Assembly (NCBI RefSeq): GCF_014202905.1
Contig: NZ_JACHHY010000006.1
Location: 1 to 64,000 of the forward strand
Direction of reading: 5' to 3'
Origin: Chitinivorax tropicus
GTDB lineage: Bacteria; Pseudomonadota; Gammaproteobacteria; Burkholderiales; SCOH01
Length of the DNA stretch: 64,000 bases
The notes beneath the pieces were generated by a model. That model was not told the DNA's origin and ran no database searches. It saw only the letters and a list, made by a program, of their open reading frames with translations. Below, one piece after another: positions 7,853 through 16,869 of the stretch (positions are counted from its first letter, which is position 1; each line of letters opens with the position of its first letter). Position numbers and translations under genes: made by a program.

Positions 7853-9715
7853 TCAAGTGGAAGATGTTACAGGGACTGGCTCTGCTGCCGATGGCGACCC
7901 ATGTAACAATGCCTCCAGCCGCTTGGTAAAGCTGGATTCCTGCGTGTAGGTCATTGCCAATTCATCAGTGGATCGGGTCATGGCAACGTACAGCAATTGT
8001 GCTTCATCCTGCTCGGTGCATTCACTGGGCTTTTGGTAGCCCAGGCCGGGCATGAATACCAGGGGGAATTCCAGCCCTTTGGCACTGTGGTAGGTCAGCA
8101 GTGACACGCCCTCGTGCTGCGGTTCTCCCTTGTTTTTGTCGATAACTGGTATGCCTGCTTGATCCAGGGCCGTTTTGAATGTGGCAAGCTGGTTGTTGTA
8201 TCTGGCCAGAATGGCAATATGGCTGGGCTTGTTGCCCTTACTCAGCGCATCGGTGACACGTTGCACCAGATAGTCCGTTTCGCGCACCCAGGCCGGGAAG
8301 CGGATCAGCGTTGGACGCATGCCACTACGCCCGGCAGAAAGTGGTGAGAGCCGTGGGATACCGTCATCATCGGCTTCATTTGGTGTCAGGATATCCTGTG
8401 CAAAGCGTTTGGCCAGATCAAGCACCTCATTGGTGTTGCGATAATTCATCCGCAAAATCGTTGTGCGCCCTTGTGCCTGAATACCGATACTTTTCCACGA
8501 AAAACGTTTGCTGGCGCGATGATAGATAGATTGCGCGTCATCATAGAGCAGCAACAGATTGTCATCGTTCTTATCCAGCATTTGAACAATCAATTTGAAC
8601 CACGCCGGCTCAAAATCATGTCCCTCATCGATCAGAATCGCGCTGTATTGCTCACGCGGGATCTGGTTCTGATCGACCGCCTGGATGATGGTTTCCACCA
8701 GCGAGTCAAAATACTGTTTCTGCCCGACATCAGGTGAATCGACATGGTAGGTTCGTAATTGCTCGGCACACCAGGCATGAAAATTCTGGACAGTGACACG
8801 ATCGGTAATTTGGCGTTGTCGCACAAATTGCCGCAGCCGATGAGCAAGCGGTTTGTTGAAGCACAACAGCAGAACTGGCTTGGCCAAGCCCATCTTGGCG
8901 AGGTGCTCGGCACGATAGCTCAAGATCATGGTTTTACCTGACCCCGCCACACCATGAATGATCCGATGCCCACTGCCCAGGCTCCGCGCCAACTGCTCTT
9001 GTTGGATGTCCATTACCTTCATCAGGTCTGGCAATGCGGTCTGACCTGATACGGACTTGTCCTCGAACAGGTCTTGTTGAATCGGGATGCGGATTTCCGG
9101 AAACAGATGCCAACGGATGCGATCGACCTGTGGCAGTGTCAATGGTGTAGCGCTGAAATGGCTGAACATCGCCCACAATTTGGCCTGAAAGCCTTCCGAA
9201 TCAAGCTCAGCGCCCAGATCATCGGCACACAGTACCCGATCAGGTGGCAATACCAATTCCACTTGTGGATCGGCATACAGCTGCGCACGGGTCATACGGG
9301 TGAAAATGGCGCCGTATCCCCAAGGGGTGACCAGCTTGCCTGCTTTGGCATGGCTGGCCGGATGCACGAGCTGCTGATCCTGCTGTAGCCGGTTGGCGAT
9401 GGCGCAGGCGTAAACGCGAGCCTGCTCCAGTGGGTTGGAGTCTTTTACCGAACGACCATTGATTTCCAGCGTTACCTGATATTTATCAACTGATCTCAGC
9501 GTAGAGGGTTTCCAGTCTTTCACCTCCAAGACCAGCACACCACGCCGGGCATTGAGCACGATGAAATCAGGGTGGAAGCCGCGATCACCAACGGGTACGT
9601 CGTACCATAGCCAATAATCTGCTTCGAGTTTCGATTCCAGAATCTCCGCGACTTTTTTCTCGCCTGAGTTCATCCGTTTCGGGCAAACAGACAGTGCCGG
9701 GATCAATGTTGCCAT
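7853..9715 (-). CDS. NERD nuclease-domain / UvrD-like superfamily 1 helicase
   Basis: 620 aa. An N-terminal NERD domain (about 15-130) has PD-(D/E)xK-type residues: D50 in FHPDF and E64-x-K66 in LEVKDW. An SF1 helicase follows (about 230-600): Walker A GVAGSGKT (255-262), Walker B ILIDEGHDF (about 360-368), DDAQSIY, NYRN, TYHSAKGLEF and VAMTRSTD. All core motifs are intact, so DNA unwinding coupled to cleavage is plausible. Nuclease-helicase fusions of this plan include the phage-defence protein Nhi, but NERD helicases also occur outside defence; the role here is unproven. The gene stands alone beside an unusually AT-rich spacer (9716-9844), which may hint at acquisition. No partner methylase or toxin is adjacent. 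Confidence 0.85.
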   Translation of the reverse strand: MATLIPALSVCPKRMNSGEKKVAEILESKLEADYWLWYDVPVGDRGFHPDFIVLNARRGVLVLEVKDWKPSTLRSVDKYQVTLEINGRSVKDSNPLEQARVYACAIANRLQQDQQLVHPASHAKAGKLVTPWGYGAIFTRMTRAQLYADPQVELVLPPDRVLCADDLGAELDSEGFQAKLWAMFSHFSATPLTLPQVDRIRWHLFPEIRIPIQQDLFEDKSVSGQTALPDLMKVMDIQQEQLARSLGSGHRIIHGVAGSGKTMILSYRAEHLAKMGLAKPVLLLCFNKPLAHRLRQFVRQRQITDRVTVQNFHAWCAEQLRTYHVDSPDVGQKQYFDSLVETIIQAVDQNQIPREQYSAILIDEGHDFEPAWFKLIVQMLDKNDDNLLLLYDDAQSIYHRASKRFSWKSIGIQAQGRTTILRMNYRNTNEVLDLAKRFAQDILTPNEADDDGIPRLSPLSAGRSGMRPTLIRFPAWVRETDYLVQRVTDALSKGNKPSHIAILARYNNQLATFKTALDQAGIPVIDKNKGEPQHEGVSLLTYHSAKGLEFPLVFMPGLGYQKPSECTEQDEAQLLYVAMTRSTDELAMTYTQESSFTKRLEALLHGSPSAAEPVPVTSST

Positions 9716-9844
9716 TTACATCATTCAGCATGAAATATTTGCTTCATGTTACTGCTGCTGATTTAAATCGCCTACTTGAATGGTATTTAATTAATTGCGT
9801 ATTTAATTGAATATCTTCTCTTGGATTTGTATATGAGGGTGCAA

Positions 9845-12800
9845 TCAACGGCTGTTTCCAATCTGGGTGGGTTGCCCTAACAAGCTGGACATGGCTGCGT
9901 CCAATTGCAGATCTCTTGCGTCGTCACCTGGCAGGTTGATGGCAGGCATGTCGACAGGTCGCGGGCCAGTTTCCAGATCATCACCTGTGGCGGTCGAGAG
10001 CACCCGGCCAAACGGTAATCTGAGAATAGAGCCATCTACCAGTAATTTGAATGAGGTGAAAATGACCCACCCGGCGCCTGGCTCACCAATGACTTTACCG
10101 AGCTGTTGTTGGCGATAGCCCTCGGTGAATACCTCGCCGTCGGATAAGGTCCATTTGTTGGTGACCAGCGCTGTCGGTTTTTCCAACGTGTATTGGCCCA
10201 CCGCTACCCGACCGCTCGCGGTTGGGAGCTGGCGGGCGGTGAAGCTGAAATGGCTGCGCCGTGACAGGGTATCCAGCATCCAGCTATCGACCATGCCGCC
10301 AAAATTGTTCCGCACGTCGATGATCACCCCTTGTTTGCCTTGTACGGCGCGATCAAGGTCGAGATGAAATTGGTCCAGCGACGTTTCGCGCATATCGATC
10401 ACATGCACATAACCCAGCTTGCCCTTGCTGGCCAGATCAACATATGCGCGGCGACCCGCAACCCAGTCGCGATAACGGAGGGTTGCCTCCTCTGGGTAAG
10501 GAATGGGCTTGAGAAACACCTTGCGCGGCGTGCCCCCACCTGATTGCACTGTCAGTTGAGTCAGTTTGCCCAGTCTGCCATCCAGCTTGGCATCGAGGTT
10601 GTCCGCGCCGATGGGTTGACCATCCAGCTCAAGCAGGGTGTCGCCAGCCAGAAGCCCAGCCTGGGCGGCAGGGCTGTCGGGGATCACTCGGCGGATTTTG
10701 AGTACGCCTTCGGCTTCATAGTATTGCGTATCGAAATCAACCCCAAGCCGGCCCAGGGTGGTCTGTGTCTCGCTACGTGGGGCGCTCAGGCCGGTATGTG
10801 AGCTGTTCAGCTCGCCGATCATCAACAGCATGACCCGCCGCAGCTCGTCTTTGGTCTGGGCTTGATCCGCCCAGGGTTTGAAACGCTCGCGCAAGGCTGC
10901 CCAGTCTTGTTTGTGCATGGCCGGATCGTAGAAGAAGTCATTCAGCAATCGCCAAGCCTCAGTGAAGACGGCTTGCCGCTCCTGTGCGAAATCCGGCGCC
11001 ATGTTGATCTGAACTGGAATCTGCTCGGGTGTGCCGCCAGACATCGCGATCCGATAGGGTTTGCCACCCTCAAGATAGTATGCCGTGGCACCATCGGAAC
11101 TCAGTTGCAGCGAGTGCTTGGTAGCGGTGGTGCTGGTGAGCTGGGTTGCGGTTTCGCCCATCCGCCAACGCCAGATATTGGGCAGCCCAGCTGCCAGCCC
11201 AACCAAAGCAAAGGTTTTGCCATCTGCGGACAACGCGCCGTATTGGGTGTCCAGTGTGATGGGCAGCAACGACTGATGGGTGCGGGCGTGCTTGGCATCT
11301 GGCTGCCAGGGCCCAGTTTGTGGCTCACCGTCGCTTCCCAGTGGGGGCTTGGGTGCCAAGTCGATGGCGACCCAGCGCCCACCCTGTTCGGCATGCTGGA
11401 AAGCACGCCACCACAGGGTTCGCCCTTCGCCTTGCCAGATCAGGCTGGGCTGGCCATAGCCCTGATCCTCGGGCCGAAACCACAGCTTCTTGCCGACACC
11501 GGGGCTGGCGAGCTGGCTGACGACCATTGATTCGCCACCTTGGCGTGCGATCAGCTTCACTTGCGCATACAGTCGATCACCCAAATCCACCCAGGCCAAC
11601 CAGCGGCCATCCGGCGACCATGCCAGTGGGGAATCAGCCCAGATGGGGGGCCGACCTGTCGTTACCTGGGTCAGTGGTTTGAGCTGGCTCGACGGCAGGT
11701 CGAGGCCGTACAGCATCTGGCCATTGCGGATGAAGGCCAATGTCTTGCCATCGGGCGAATACGCTGGAAAGGTATCGGATGTATCTGCCTGTGTCAGTTG
11801 TCGCTCACGATGCGTGGTGAGGTCATATTGCCAGATCTCACCTACCCCTCTCCGCATGGAGACATAGGCAAGGCGCTGCCCATCTGGCGACCATGCCAGC
11901 TGAGACTGCGAGGCGCCTGTTTGTGTCAAGCGGCGGGCTGCACCGCCGTGGGCGGGCGCAAGCCAGACTTCTCCGCGTGCAATCAAGGCCAGTTGTCGGC
12001 CATCTGGCGACAACCGAAGTTCCTCGATTTTATCTGCCAACTTGATCTGATCGGCAGGCGGGGGGGCTGGCTGAGTTGCCAACGTGAAAGACAGGGGCTG
12101 GCTTGTGCCAGAGGGCACATCCAGCAACCAGATCTGGAATTCGCGTTCGAAAGCGATCTTGCTGCCATTGGCGGAGGCTGATGGCCACAGAACACGGCCC
12201 GTCTGAAACTGTGTCAGCCGATGGGCGGGTTGATCCAGGCCATGATAGTAAAGATTCTCGATGCCTTGCTCCCGCCCTACATAGAACAACCCCTTGCTAT
12301 CCGCCGACCACTGCGGCCAGGCGGCGTGCCCACCCGCGCTCGACAATGATCGAATGGCGCCGGGTGTGCTCAAGGGCGCCAGCCACAGCTCCTCTTGATC
12401 GATGTGCGCGCCGCCTCGCCGCCACCATTGATCAAAGCCCCGTGCATTAAAGGCCAGCCACCGACCATCTGGCGAGGGCACGCCACGTTTTTCTTCGACA
12501 TAGCGACCTTGCATGACTGGCATCGGTTGCCCGCCTGTGGTCGCTATCCGGTAGATATCATTCATGCGCTGGATATCATGCGATGTGCTATGAAAATACA
12601 ACCACTTGCTATCAGCAGACCAGCCGCTGGGTTGTTCCGGTCGATCATCATAGGTCAGCCTGGTAATGGCTTTGCTGGCCAGCTCGATCAGATAGACATC
12701 GCCGTTGCCAGTGCGGCTGGAGCTGAAGGCCACATACCGACCATCTGGTGAAAACACTGGATTGCTGTCAGTGGCGGCGTGGGTCACCAGCGGCGTTGCC

Positions 12801-12991
12801 ACACCGCCGGTAGTGCGTGCCAGCCAAATGTCCCCGCCAGATACAAACGCCACTTGGCTGCCATCTGGCGATAGGGTGGGCTCATAGGCCAAGGGTTGCG
12901 ACACCGCCAGCGCCGGTGCGGCCCAACCAGAAAGCACCATGGCGGTGATCATGCTCAAGTATTGGAACAAATTGGCACCAGGCGTCGACAT
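9845..12991 (-). CDS. Tricorn-like S41 protease with beta-propeller and PDZ domains
   Basis: 1048-residue secreted protease. A signal peptide ends near ALAVSQP (about residue 30). Many PD40/WD40-like repeats follow, each with a SPDGxxxAF or similar motif, up to about residue 700. A PDZ domain (about 760-840) precedes the S41 catalytic part, with GVIIDVRNNFGG and the nucleophile S950 in TLSDGEVF. Family members degrade peptides, with the propellers filtering substrates. The signal peptide implies a periplasmic or exported location, unlike the cytosolic archaeal tricorn. The gene is monocistronic and divergent from the esterase-like gene. Start taken at the ATG at 12991; an ATG at 12952 would shorten the signal peptide. 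Confidence 0.9.
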   Translation of the reverse strand: MSTPGANLFQYLSMITAMVLSGWAAPALAVSQPLAYEPTLSPDGSQVAFVSGGDIWLARTTGGVATPLVTHAATDSNPVFSPDGRYVAFSSSRTGNGDVYLIELASKAITRLTYDDRPEQPSGWSADSKWLYFHSTSHDIQRMNDIYRIATTGGQPMPVMQGRYVEEKRGVPSPDGRWLAFNARGFDQWWRRGGAHIDQEELWLAPLSTPGAIRSLSSAGGHAAWPQWSADSKGLFYVGREQGIENLYYHGLDQPAHRLTQFQTGRVLWPSASANGSKIAFEREFQIWLLDVPSGTSQPLSFTLATQPAPPPADQIKLADKIEELRLSPDGRQLALIARGEVWLAPAHGGAARRLTQTGASQSQLAWSPDGQRLAYVSMRRGVGEIWQYDLTTHRERQLTQADTSDTFPAYSPDGKTLAFIRNGQMLYGLDLPSSQLKPLTQVTTGRPPIWADSPLAWSPDGRWLAWVDLGDRLYAQVKLIARQGGESMVVSQLASPGVGKKLWFRPEDQGYGQPSLIWQGEGRTLWWRAFQHAEQGGRWVAIDLAPKPPLGSDGEPQTGPWQPDAKHARTHQSLLPITLDTQYGALSADGKTFALVGLAAGLPNIWRWRMGETATQLTSTTATKHSLQLSSDGATAYYLEGGKPYRIAMSGGTPEQIPVQINMAPDFAQERQAVFTEAWRLLNDFFYDPAMHKQDWAALRERFKPWADQAQTKDELRRVMLLMIGELNSSHTGLSAPRSETQTTLGRLGVDFDTQYYEAEGVLKIRRVIPDSPAAQAGLLAGDTLLELDGQPIGADNLDAKLDGRLGKLTQLTVQSGGGTPRKVFLKPIPYPEEATLRYRDWVAGRRAYVDLASKGKLGYVHVIDMRETSLDQFHLDLDRAVQGKQGVIIDVRNNFGGMVDSWMLDTLSRRSHFSFTARQLPTASGRVAVGQYTLEKPTALVTNKWTLSDGEVFTEGYRQQQLGKVIGEPGAGWVIFTSFKLLVDGSILRLPFGRVLSTATGDDLETGPRPVDMPAINLPGDDARDLQLDAAMSSLLGQPTQIGNSR

Positions 12992-13207
12992 AGAGGCAGA
13001 TCCAGTGGAGTGAGGCAGCCGAGTGTATCAGCCACCTTGTGTATTCCTCAATGAGCCCAGGTGCCAGGAGCCACGTGGTGATGCACTTGGTCTGCCAGCG
13101 CTGCGAGTCTGTCGGTGGCTGTGTTGAAATCATGTCAGCCACGTCTATTAGCCGATAAAATGCTGCATAGACCCCTTTCGAACTGTGATCACTGAGTTGT
13201 ATTGAAC

Positions 13208-14260
13208 ATGAATCCGAGCCTCATCGGCCTGCAATCCGTTCTCAAGACGCAGCTGGAGCTGGCGGGCGGCCTGCATGCAGTCACCTTTCAATTGCATGCA
13301 CCGCAAGCCTGTGAAGTTTTGTTGATTGGCGAGATGACCGACTGGCAGGCGCATCCCATCCCCATGGTGCGTGATGCCTTGGGCAATTGGGCGACCACAT
13401 TGAATTTGCGTGCAGGTCAATGGATATACAAATTCTGGGTGGATGGGCAATACCTGCATGACCCCAACAACCCACTGATGGCCAGCGACGGCTGGGGTGG
13501 GTTTCACTCATATCTGTTGTTGGGGGATGGAGATTGGGCTGATCATGATGTGCCCCATGGTGAGCTGATCAAACTTACCATGCAGTCGAATGTGCTGGGA
13601 CAACAAGCAGAGGTCACCCTCTATCTGCCGCCCGCGTATCAGCCCAGCCAAGCCTACCCGCTGTTATATCTGATGCACGGCCACCGCACCCGGGGTAACC
13701 AATGGCCCAGTAACGGGCTGATCCAACATTTCATGGATAATCTGCTGGCGCAGCAAGTCATCTCCCCCTTTGTGATCGCCATGCCTACCGTTGACGGTGC
13801 CTTGCCGCTCGATACGCTGGAGTCCTTTCTGGTAGATGAGTTGTATGAACGGCTGACCCGTTGGTTTGCCATCCGGCCTGGGCCGTCCAACACGGCCATC
13901 GCAGGCATGACCCCCCACGCACTGGGGGCATTCAATCTGGCCTGGCATCGCCCTGATCGCTTTGGCTTCGTGGCACCGGTCAGTGCATTCTTTCTGGATG
14001 AGACGTTGGCCGCACTCGCAACGCATCCCTTTACCACAACCTTCGGCATCAAGCTGTATTGCGGCACAGAGGATTACGTCTACCCACTCAATGAGCGTTT
14101 TGCACAGATCCTGAAGCAAAACCAGATTTCATTCGATTACATGCGGGTGGCGGGCGGACACACCTGGCGATATTGGAACTCCATCACCCGGGATTTGTTA
14201 CAGACCATCTCGGGCTTTTATCTGCAAAGCACATCACCCCTGACCGACCCACATGCGTAA
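13208..14260 (+). CDS. CBM48-like/esterase D-fold protein lacking the catalytic serine
   Basis: 350 aa: an N-terminal E-set/CBM48-like module (about 20-105; EVLLIGEMTDW, WIYKFWVDGQ, HDPNNP) followed by a putative-esterase alpha/beta-hydrolase fold (about 115-345; YPLLYLMHGH, then an acid near E288/D289 and H318 in GGHTWRYW). This is the layout of Fes-like and some glycan-linked esterases. The nucleophile elbow, normally G-x-S-x-G-G, reads AGMTPHALGA, so the Ser is T235 and the glycines are gone. The protein may bind rather than hydrolyse. No signal peptide. I use the ATG at 13208; a TTG at 13202 is in frame. It overlaps the next gene by 8 bp. Confidence 0.8.
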   Translation: MNPSLIGLQSVLKTQLELAGGLHAVTFQLHAPQACEVLLIGEMTDWQAHPIPMVRDALGNWATTLNLRAGQWIYKFWVDGQYLHDPNNPLMASDGWGGFHSYLLLGDGDWADHDVPHGELIKLTMQSNVLGQQAEVTLYLPPAYQPSQAYPLLYLMHGHRTRGNQWPSNGLIQHFMDNLLAQQVISPFVIAMPTVDGALPLDTLESFLVDELYERLTRWFAIRPGPSNTAIAGMTPHALGAFNLAWHRPDRFGFVAPVSAFFLDETLAALATHPFTTTFGIKLYCGTEDYVYPLNERFAQILKQNQISFDYMRVAGGHTWRYWNSITRDLLQTISGFYLQSTSPLTDPHA

Positions 14261-15146
14261 CAATGCCATCCCACTGACCCTTCAGCGCATCCAAGGTGTC
14301 ATCGACTACATTGAAGACCACCTTCAGGCGGAATTTGGTATTCGCGACCTGGCCGATCTGGCGGGGATGTCACACTGGCATTTTCAGCGTGTATTCCGTG
14401 CGACAGTCGGGGAAACAGTCAAGAACTACATCCGGCGCCGACGCTTGAGCTGGGCCGCAGACAGGTTGCTCGCAGGTCAGGATAGCGTGCTGGACATTGC
14501 CTTGGATGCGGGTTTTGATTCAAACGAAGCATTCACTCGTGCCTTTCGGGCGCAGTTTGATGTCAGCCCACGAGCGTTCCGCAGCAATCGCCTGGCACCA
14601 GGCTTTCCTCAGATCAAACCGCAGATCACCCAAGCCTATCTGGAGCACCTGCACCGTAACGTCGGGCTGGAGCCGCATATCGAAGCCATGAAGGAAATCC
14701 GCTTGATTGGAATCAAAGCCGATCTGCGCGTGCCACATGAGGCTTTTGATCTGGCCGAATTGGGGCGGCCACTCTGGCAGGCTTTCCTGGCAAGGTTGCC
14801 AGAGATCGACCATCGCACTGACCAACGGGCGGCCTTGCTGTGTGACATCGTCAGCTCCAGCGAAACCGAAATTCGCGCATTCATCATGCCCTGTGTGGAA
14901 GTCAGCGGCTTCAGCCATGTTCCAGAGGGCATGGTGACACTGGTCAGACCCCCCTTGAAAACCGCGTCCTTCAGCCACGCTGGTCATGGCACTGCCTGGG
15001 AGTACACCATGCACTACATCTTTGGGGCGTGGCTGCCTTGCTCTGGCTATGTGCTCAATGATGCCCCTGCATTCTTCCGATTCCTGCCCGACCAATCGCC
15101 CTTCGATCAAGAAACCAATCTGGAATATTGCATCGCCATCAAATAG
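14253..15146 (+). CDS. AraC-family regulator with C-terminal GyrI-like ligand domain
   Basis: 297 aa. Two helix-turn-helix motifs at the N-terminus (about 10-110; DLADLAGMSHWHFQRVF and DIALDAGFDSNEAFTRAF) are followed by a GyrI-like small-molecule domain (about 145-297; IRLIGIKAD, LEYCIAI at the end). This Rob/BmrR-like plan is typical of regulators sensing hydrophobic or cationic compounds. Its ATG at 14253 lies inside the end of the esterase-like gene, so the two are co-transcribed and probably translationally coupled; the regulator may control its own operon. Confidence 0.9.
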   Translation: MRNNAIPLTLQRIQGVIDYIEDHLQAEFGIRDLADLAGMSHWHFQRVFRATVGETVKNYIRRRRLSWAADRLLAGQDSVLDIALDAGFDSNEAFTRAFRAQFDVSPRAFRSNRLAPGFPQIKPQITQAYLEHLHRNVGLEPHIEAMKEIRLIGIKADLRVPHEAFDLAELGRPLWQAFLARLPEIDHRTDQRAALLCDIVSSSETEIRAFIMPCVEVSGFSHVPEGMVTLVRPPLKTASFSHAGHGTAWEYTMHYIFGAWLPCSGYVLNDAPAFFRFLPDQSPFDQETNLEYCIAIK

Positions 15147-15306
15147 GTGCAGCCAGGTAGCGCCCCAAGCTCTCCTTGTGGAAAGGAGCGGGCTGATACC
15201 TTGAAACGGCGGTAGCAAACACTAGAATTCCAATTGACATACCTGTTGTAAGGCCGACTCCGCACGCATTGAGAGCAGCAGGGTATGCCGATCACCGGAG
15301 AAGGGT

Positions 15307-16107
15307 ATGATTTTGCGTTCGAATCGAGAGTGTGCATTTCTACCCTGGCTCTGTAGTTTGACAATAGGCCTGTCAAGCACGCTCTACGCCCACACGCCAC
15401 CCCCGCTGGTGCTTTGTTTTGAGGATATTCCACAAAAGCCCTGGACCCACCCCGATGGCTCGGGGCTGAATCTCGACTTGCTGCGGATGGTGCAACGGCG
15501 ATTGAACGAACAACTCATCTTCGTCCCCAAGCCCTGGAAAAGATGCCTGCAAGAGTTGAAGGCTGGCAAGATCGATGGCGTCATCGGTGGGCAGGATGCG
15601 CCGGATCGCAGGACTTTCGCAGTCTTTCCGACCCTGCCAAAAGGGCAAATTGACAGTAAATACCGGCTGTTTGGGGATCGTTTCTACATCTATGTCGCCA
15701 GAGGTAGCCTAGTCGACTGGGATGGTGTTCAGGTATCCAATCTCAGCAAACCCGTTGCCATTCAATCTGCCTATGCCATCCACCACAAATTGGATAGATT
15801 GGGCGTTCACTATATCGAAGCCGGGAAAACGGCTGCGGATGGCTTCCGCTTGATGGAAGCAGGAGTAGTGGATGCCGTGATTGCACAAGGGGATGAAGGC
15901 ACCGCGCTGCTGGAACGTGAACACCGCTTCAAAGATCAATTCATTCAATTACCCAACCCGTTTGATACCGTGGCTTTTTACCTCTTCTTCTCACAGGCCA
16001 CCTATAACAAATCCCCGACTCGTATCCGATCGATCTGGCAGGAAATAGAAAAAGTGCGGGAATCGGGTGAGTATAAAAAAATGGAAGCAAAGGCATTTGA
16101 GAAGTGA
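15307..16107 (+). CDS. Periplasmic solute-binding protein, family 3 type
   Basis: 266-residue secreted protein with a signal peptide of about 28 residues (ending STLYAH). The body fits the bacterial extracellular solute-binding fold of family 3: PLVLCFEDIPQKPW, NLDLLRMVQRRLNEQLIFVPKPWKR split over two lines of the lobe, then LKAGKIDGVIGG. Such proteins feed polar amino-acid transporters, but no permease or ATPase is adjacent, as for many stand-alone copies in chemotactic bacteria. GGAGAAGGGT directly precedes the ATG. Ligand unknown. Confidence 0.85.
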   Translation: MILRSNRECAFLPWLCSLTIGLSSTLYAHTPPPLVLCFEDIPQKPWTHPDGSGLNLDLLRMVQRRLNEQLIFVPKPWKRCLQELKAGKIDGVIGGQDAPDRRTFAVFPTLPKGQIDSKYRLFGDRFYIYVARGSLVDWDGVQVSNLSKPVAIQSAYAIHHKLDRLGVHYIEAGKTAADGFRLMEAGVVDAVIAQGDEGTALLEREHRFKDQFIQLPNPFDTVAFYLFFSQATYNKSPTRIRSIWQEIEKVRESGEYKKMEAKAFEK

Positions 16108-16346
16108 GAATGCTTTCAGGCGAGAAAGTACATTGGGGTGGTCACTTTTCGACAAGGTGTCAAATGCCTTTCGGGCTGCGGCTGGCGACGGCAGGCGCCT
16201 GAATGTGTCGTCAATGGTTCAGGGTGTCAGCAACAGTCTGTTGCTTTGGGGGCTTGAATGGCTTGCTGCCTTTGCCAACCGAGCTTCGTCAAATGCCATC
16301 CATAAACCGTCACCTGCCGTGCTTGGGTGAATGCCCTCGCCTGGTT

Positions 16347-16757
16347 TCAGTGAGTGTCGTTCATCAATGCAGCCTCAAGTGCAGCGGTGTCTTCGTAAAA
16401 ATGGTAGTAGGTCAGCAGTCCTTCATCGATGCGGGCGATCAGTGCCCAGTCGCTCTCGAAAGCCTTGTCAGTCTGAACGCTGATGTGTTTCAGATAGCCA
16501 GAAAAAGCAACATGGCGTCCGTCCGTGAACCGCGTGGTGATCACAAATTGCTCAGGTTTGAGCAGGGCGCCCAATAGTGTGAAGAGCTGTCGCATACCAG
16601 TAGGGCCGGTGAGTTTGCCATACAGGGGGATGGTGTCGCTGGGGGCGGGGCGGGAAGGGATGATCTGGGCATCTGGGTGAACCAGGGCCAGTGCGGCATC
16701 GCGTTCACCATTGAACGCCATGGAAAGAAACTGGTCGAGAAATTGAATGGGGGACAT
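16347..16757 (-). CDS. SnoaL/NTF2-like fold protein
   Basis: 136 aa, small single-domain protein of the NTF2-like/SnoaL group: an N-terminal helix MSPIQFLDQFLSMAFNGERD, HPDAQIIPSRP, and a sheet ending ESDWALIARIDEGLLTYYHFYEDT. Members include isomerases and many ketosteroid-isomerase-like proteins of unknown role. The frame stays open far upstream, but the ATG at 16757 gives the family N-terminus and leaves space for the promoter. It is divergent from a LysR gene with a shared operator-like repeat, so it is the likely target of that regulator. Confidence 0.75.
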   Translation of the reverse strand: MSPIQFLDQFLSMAFNGERDAALALVHPDAQIIPSRPAPSDTIPLYGKLTGPTGMRQLFTLLGALLKPEQFVITTRFTDGRHVAFSGYLKHISVQTDKAFESDWALIARIDEGLLTYYHFYEDTAALEAALMNDTH

Positions 16758-16824
16758 GGGCTGGTTTCCGACTATCAAAGGGGATGGCTGGTAGCTTAAT
16801 TTGTGTATATCCACACGGATACGG

Positions 16825-16855
16825 GCAAATGTGCAGCTAGAATGTGCAGATTTGC
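16825..16855. promoter_or_regulatory. Operator-like inverted repeat between the SnoaL-like and LysR genes
   Basis: Arms GCAAATGTGCA (16825-16835) and TGCAGATTTGC (16845-16855) match as an inverted repeat at 10 of 11 positions with a 9-bp spacer. A direct repeat AATGTGCAG is also present (16828 and 16841, 13 bp apart). It lies 14 bp upstream of the LysR start and 67 bp from the divergent gene, the usual place of a LysR autoregulatory site. Confidence 0.55.
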
Positions 16856-16869
16856 ACGGATTCGTTTTG

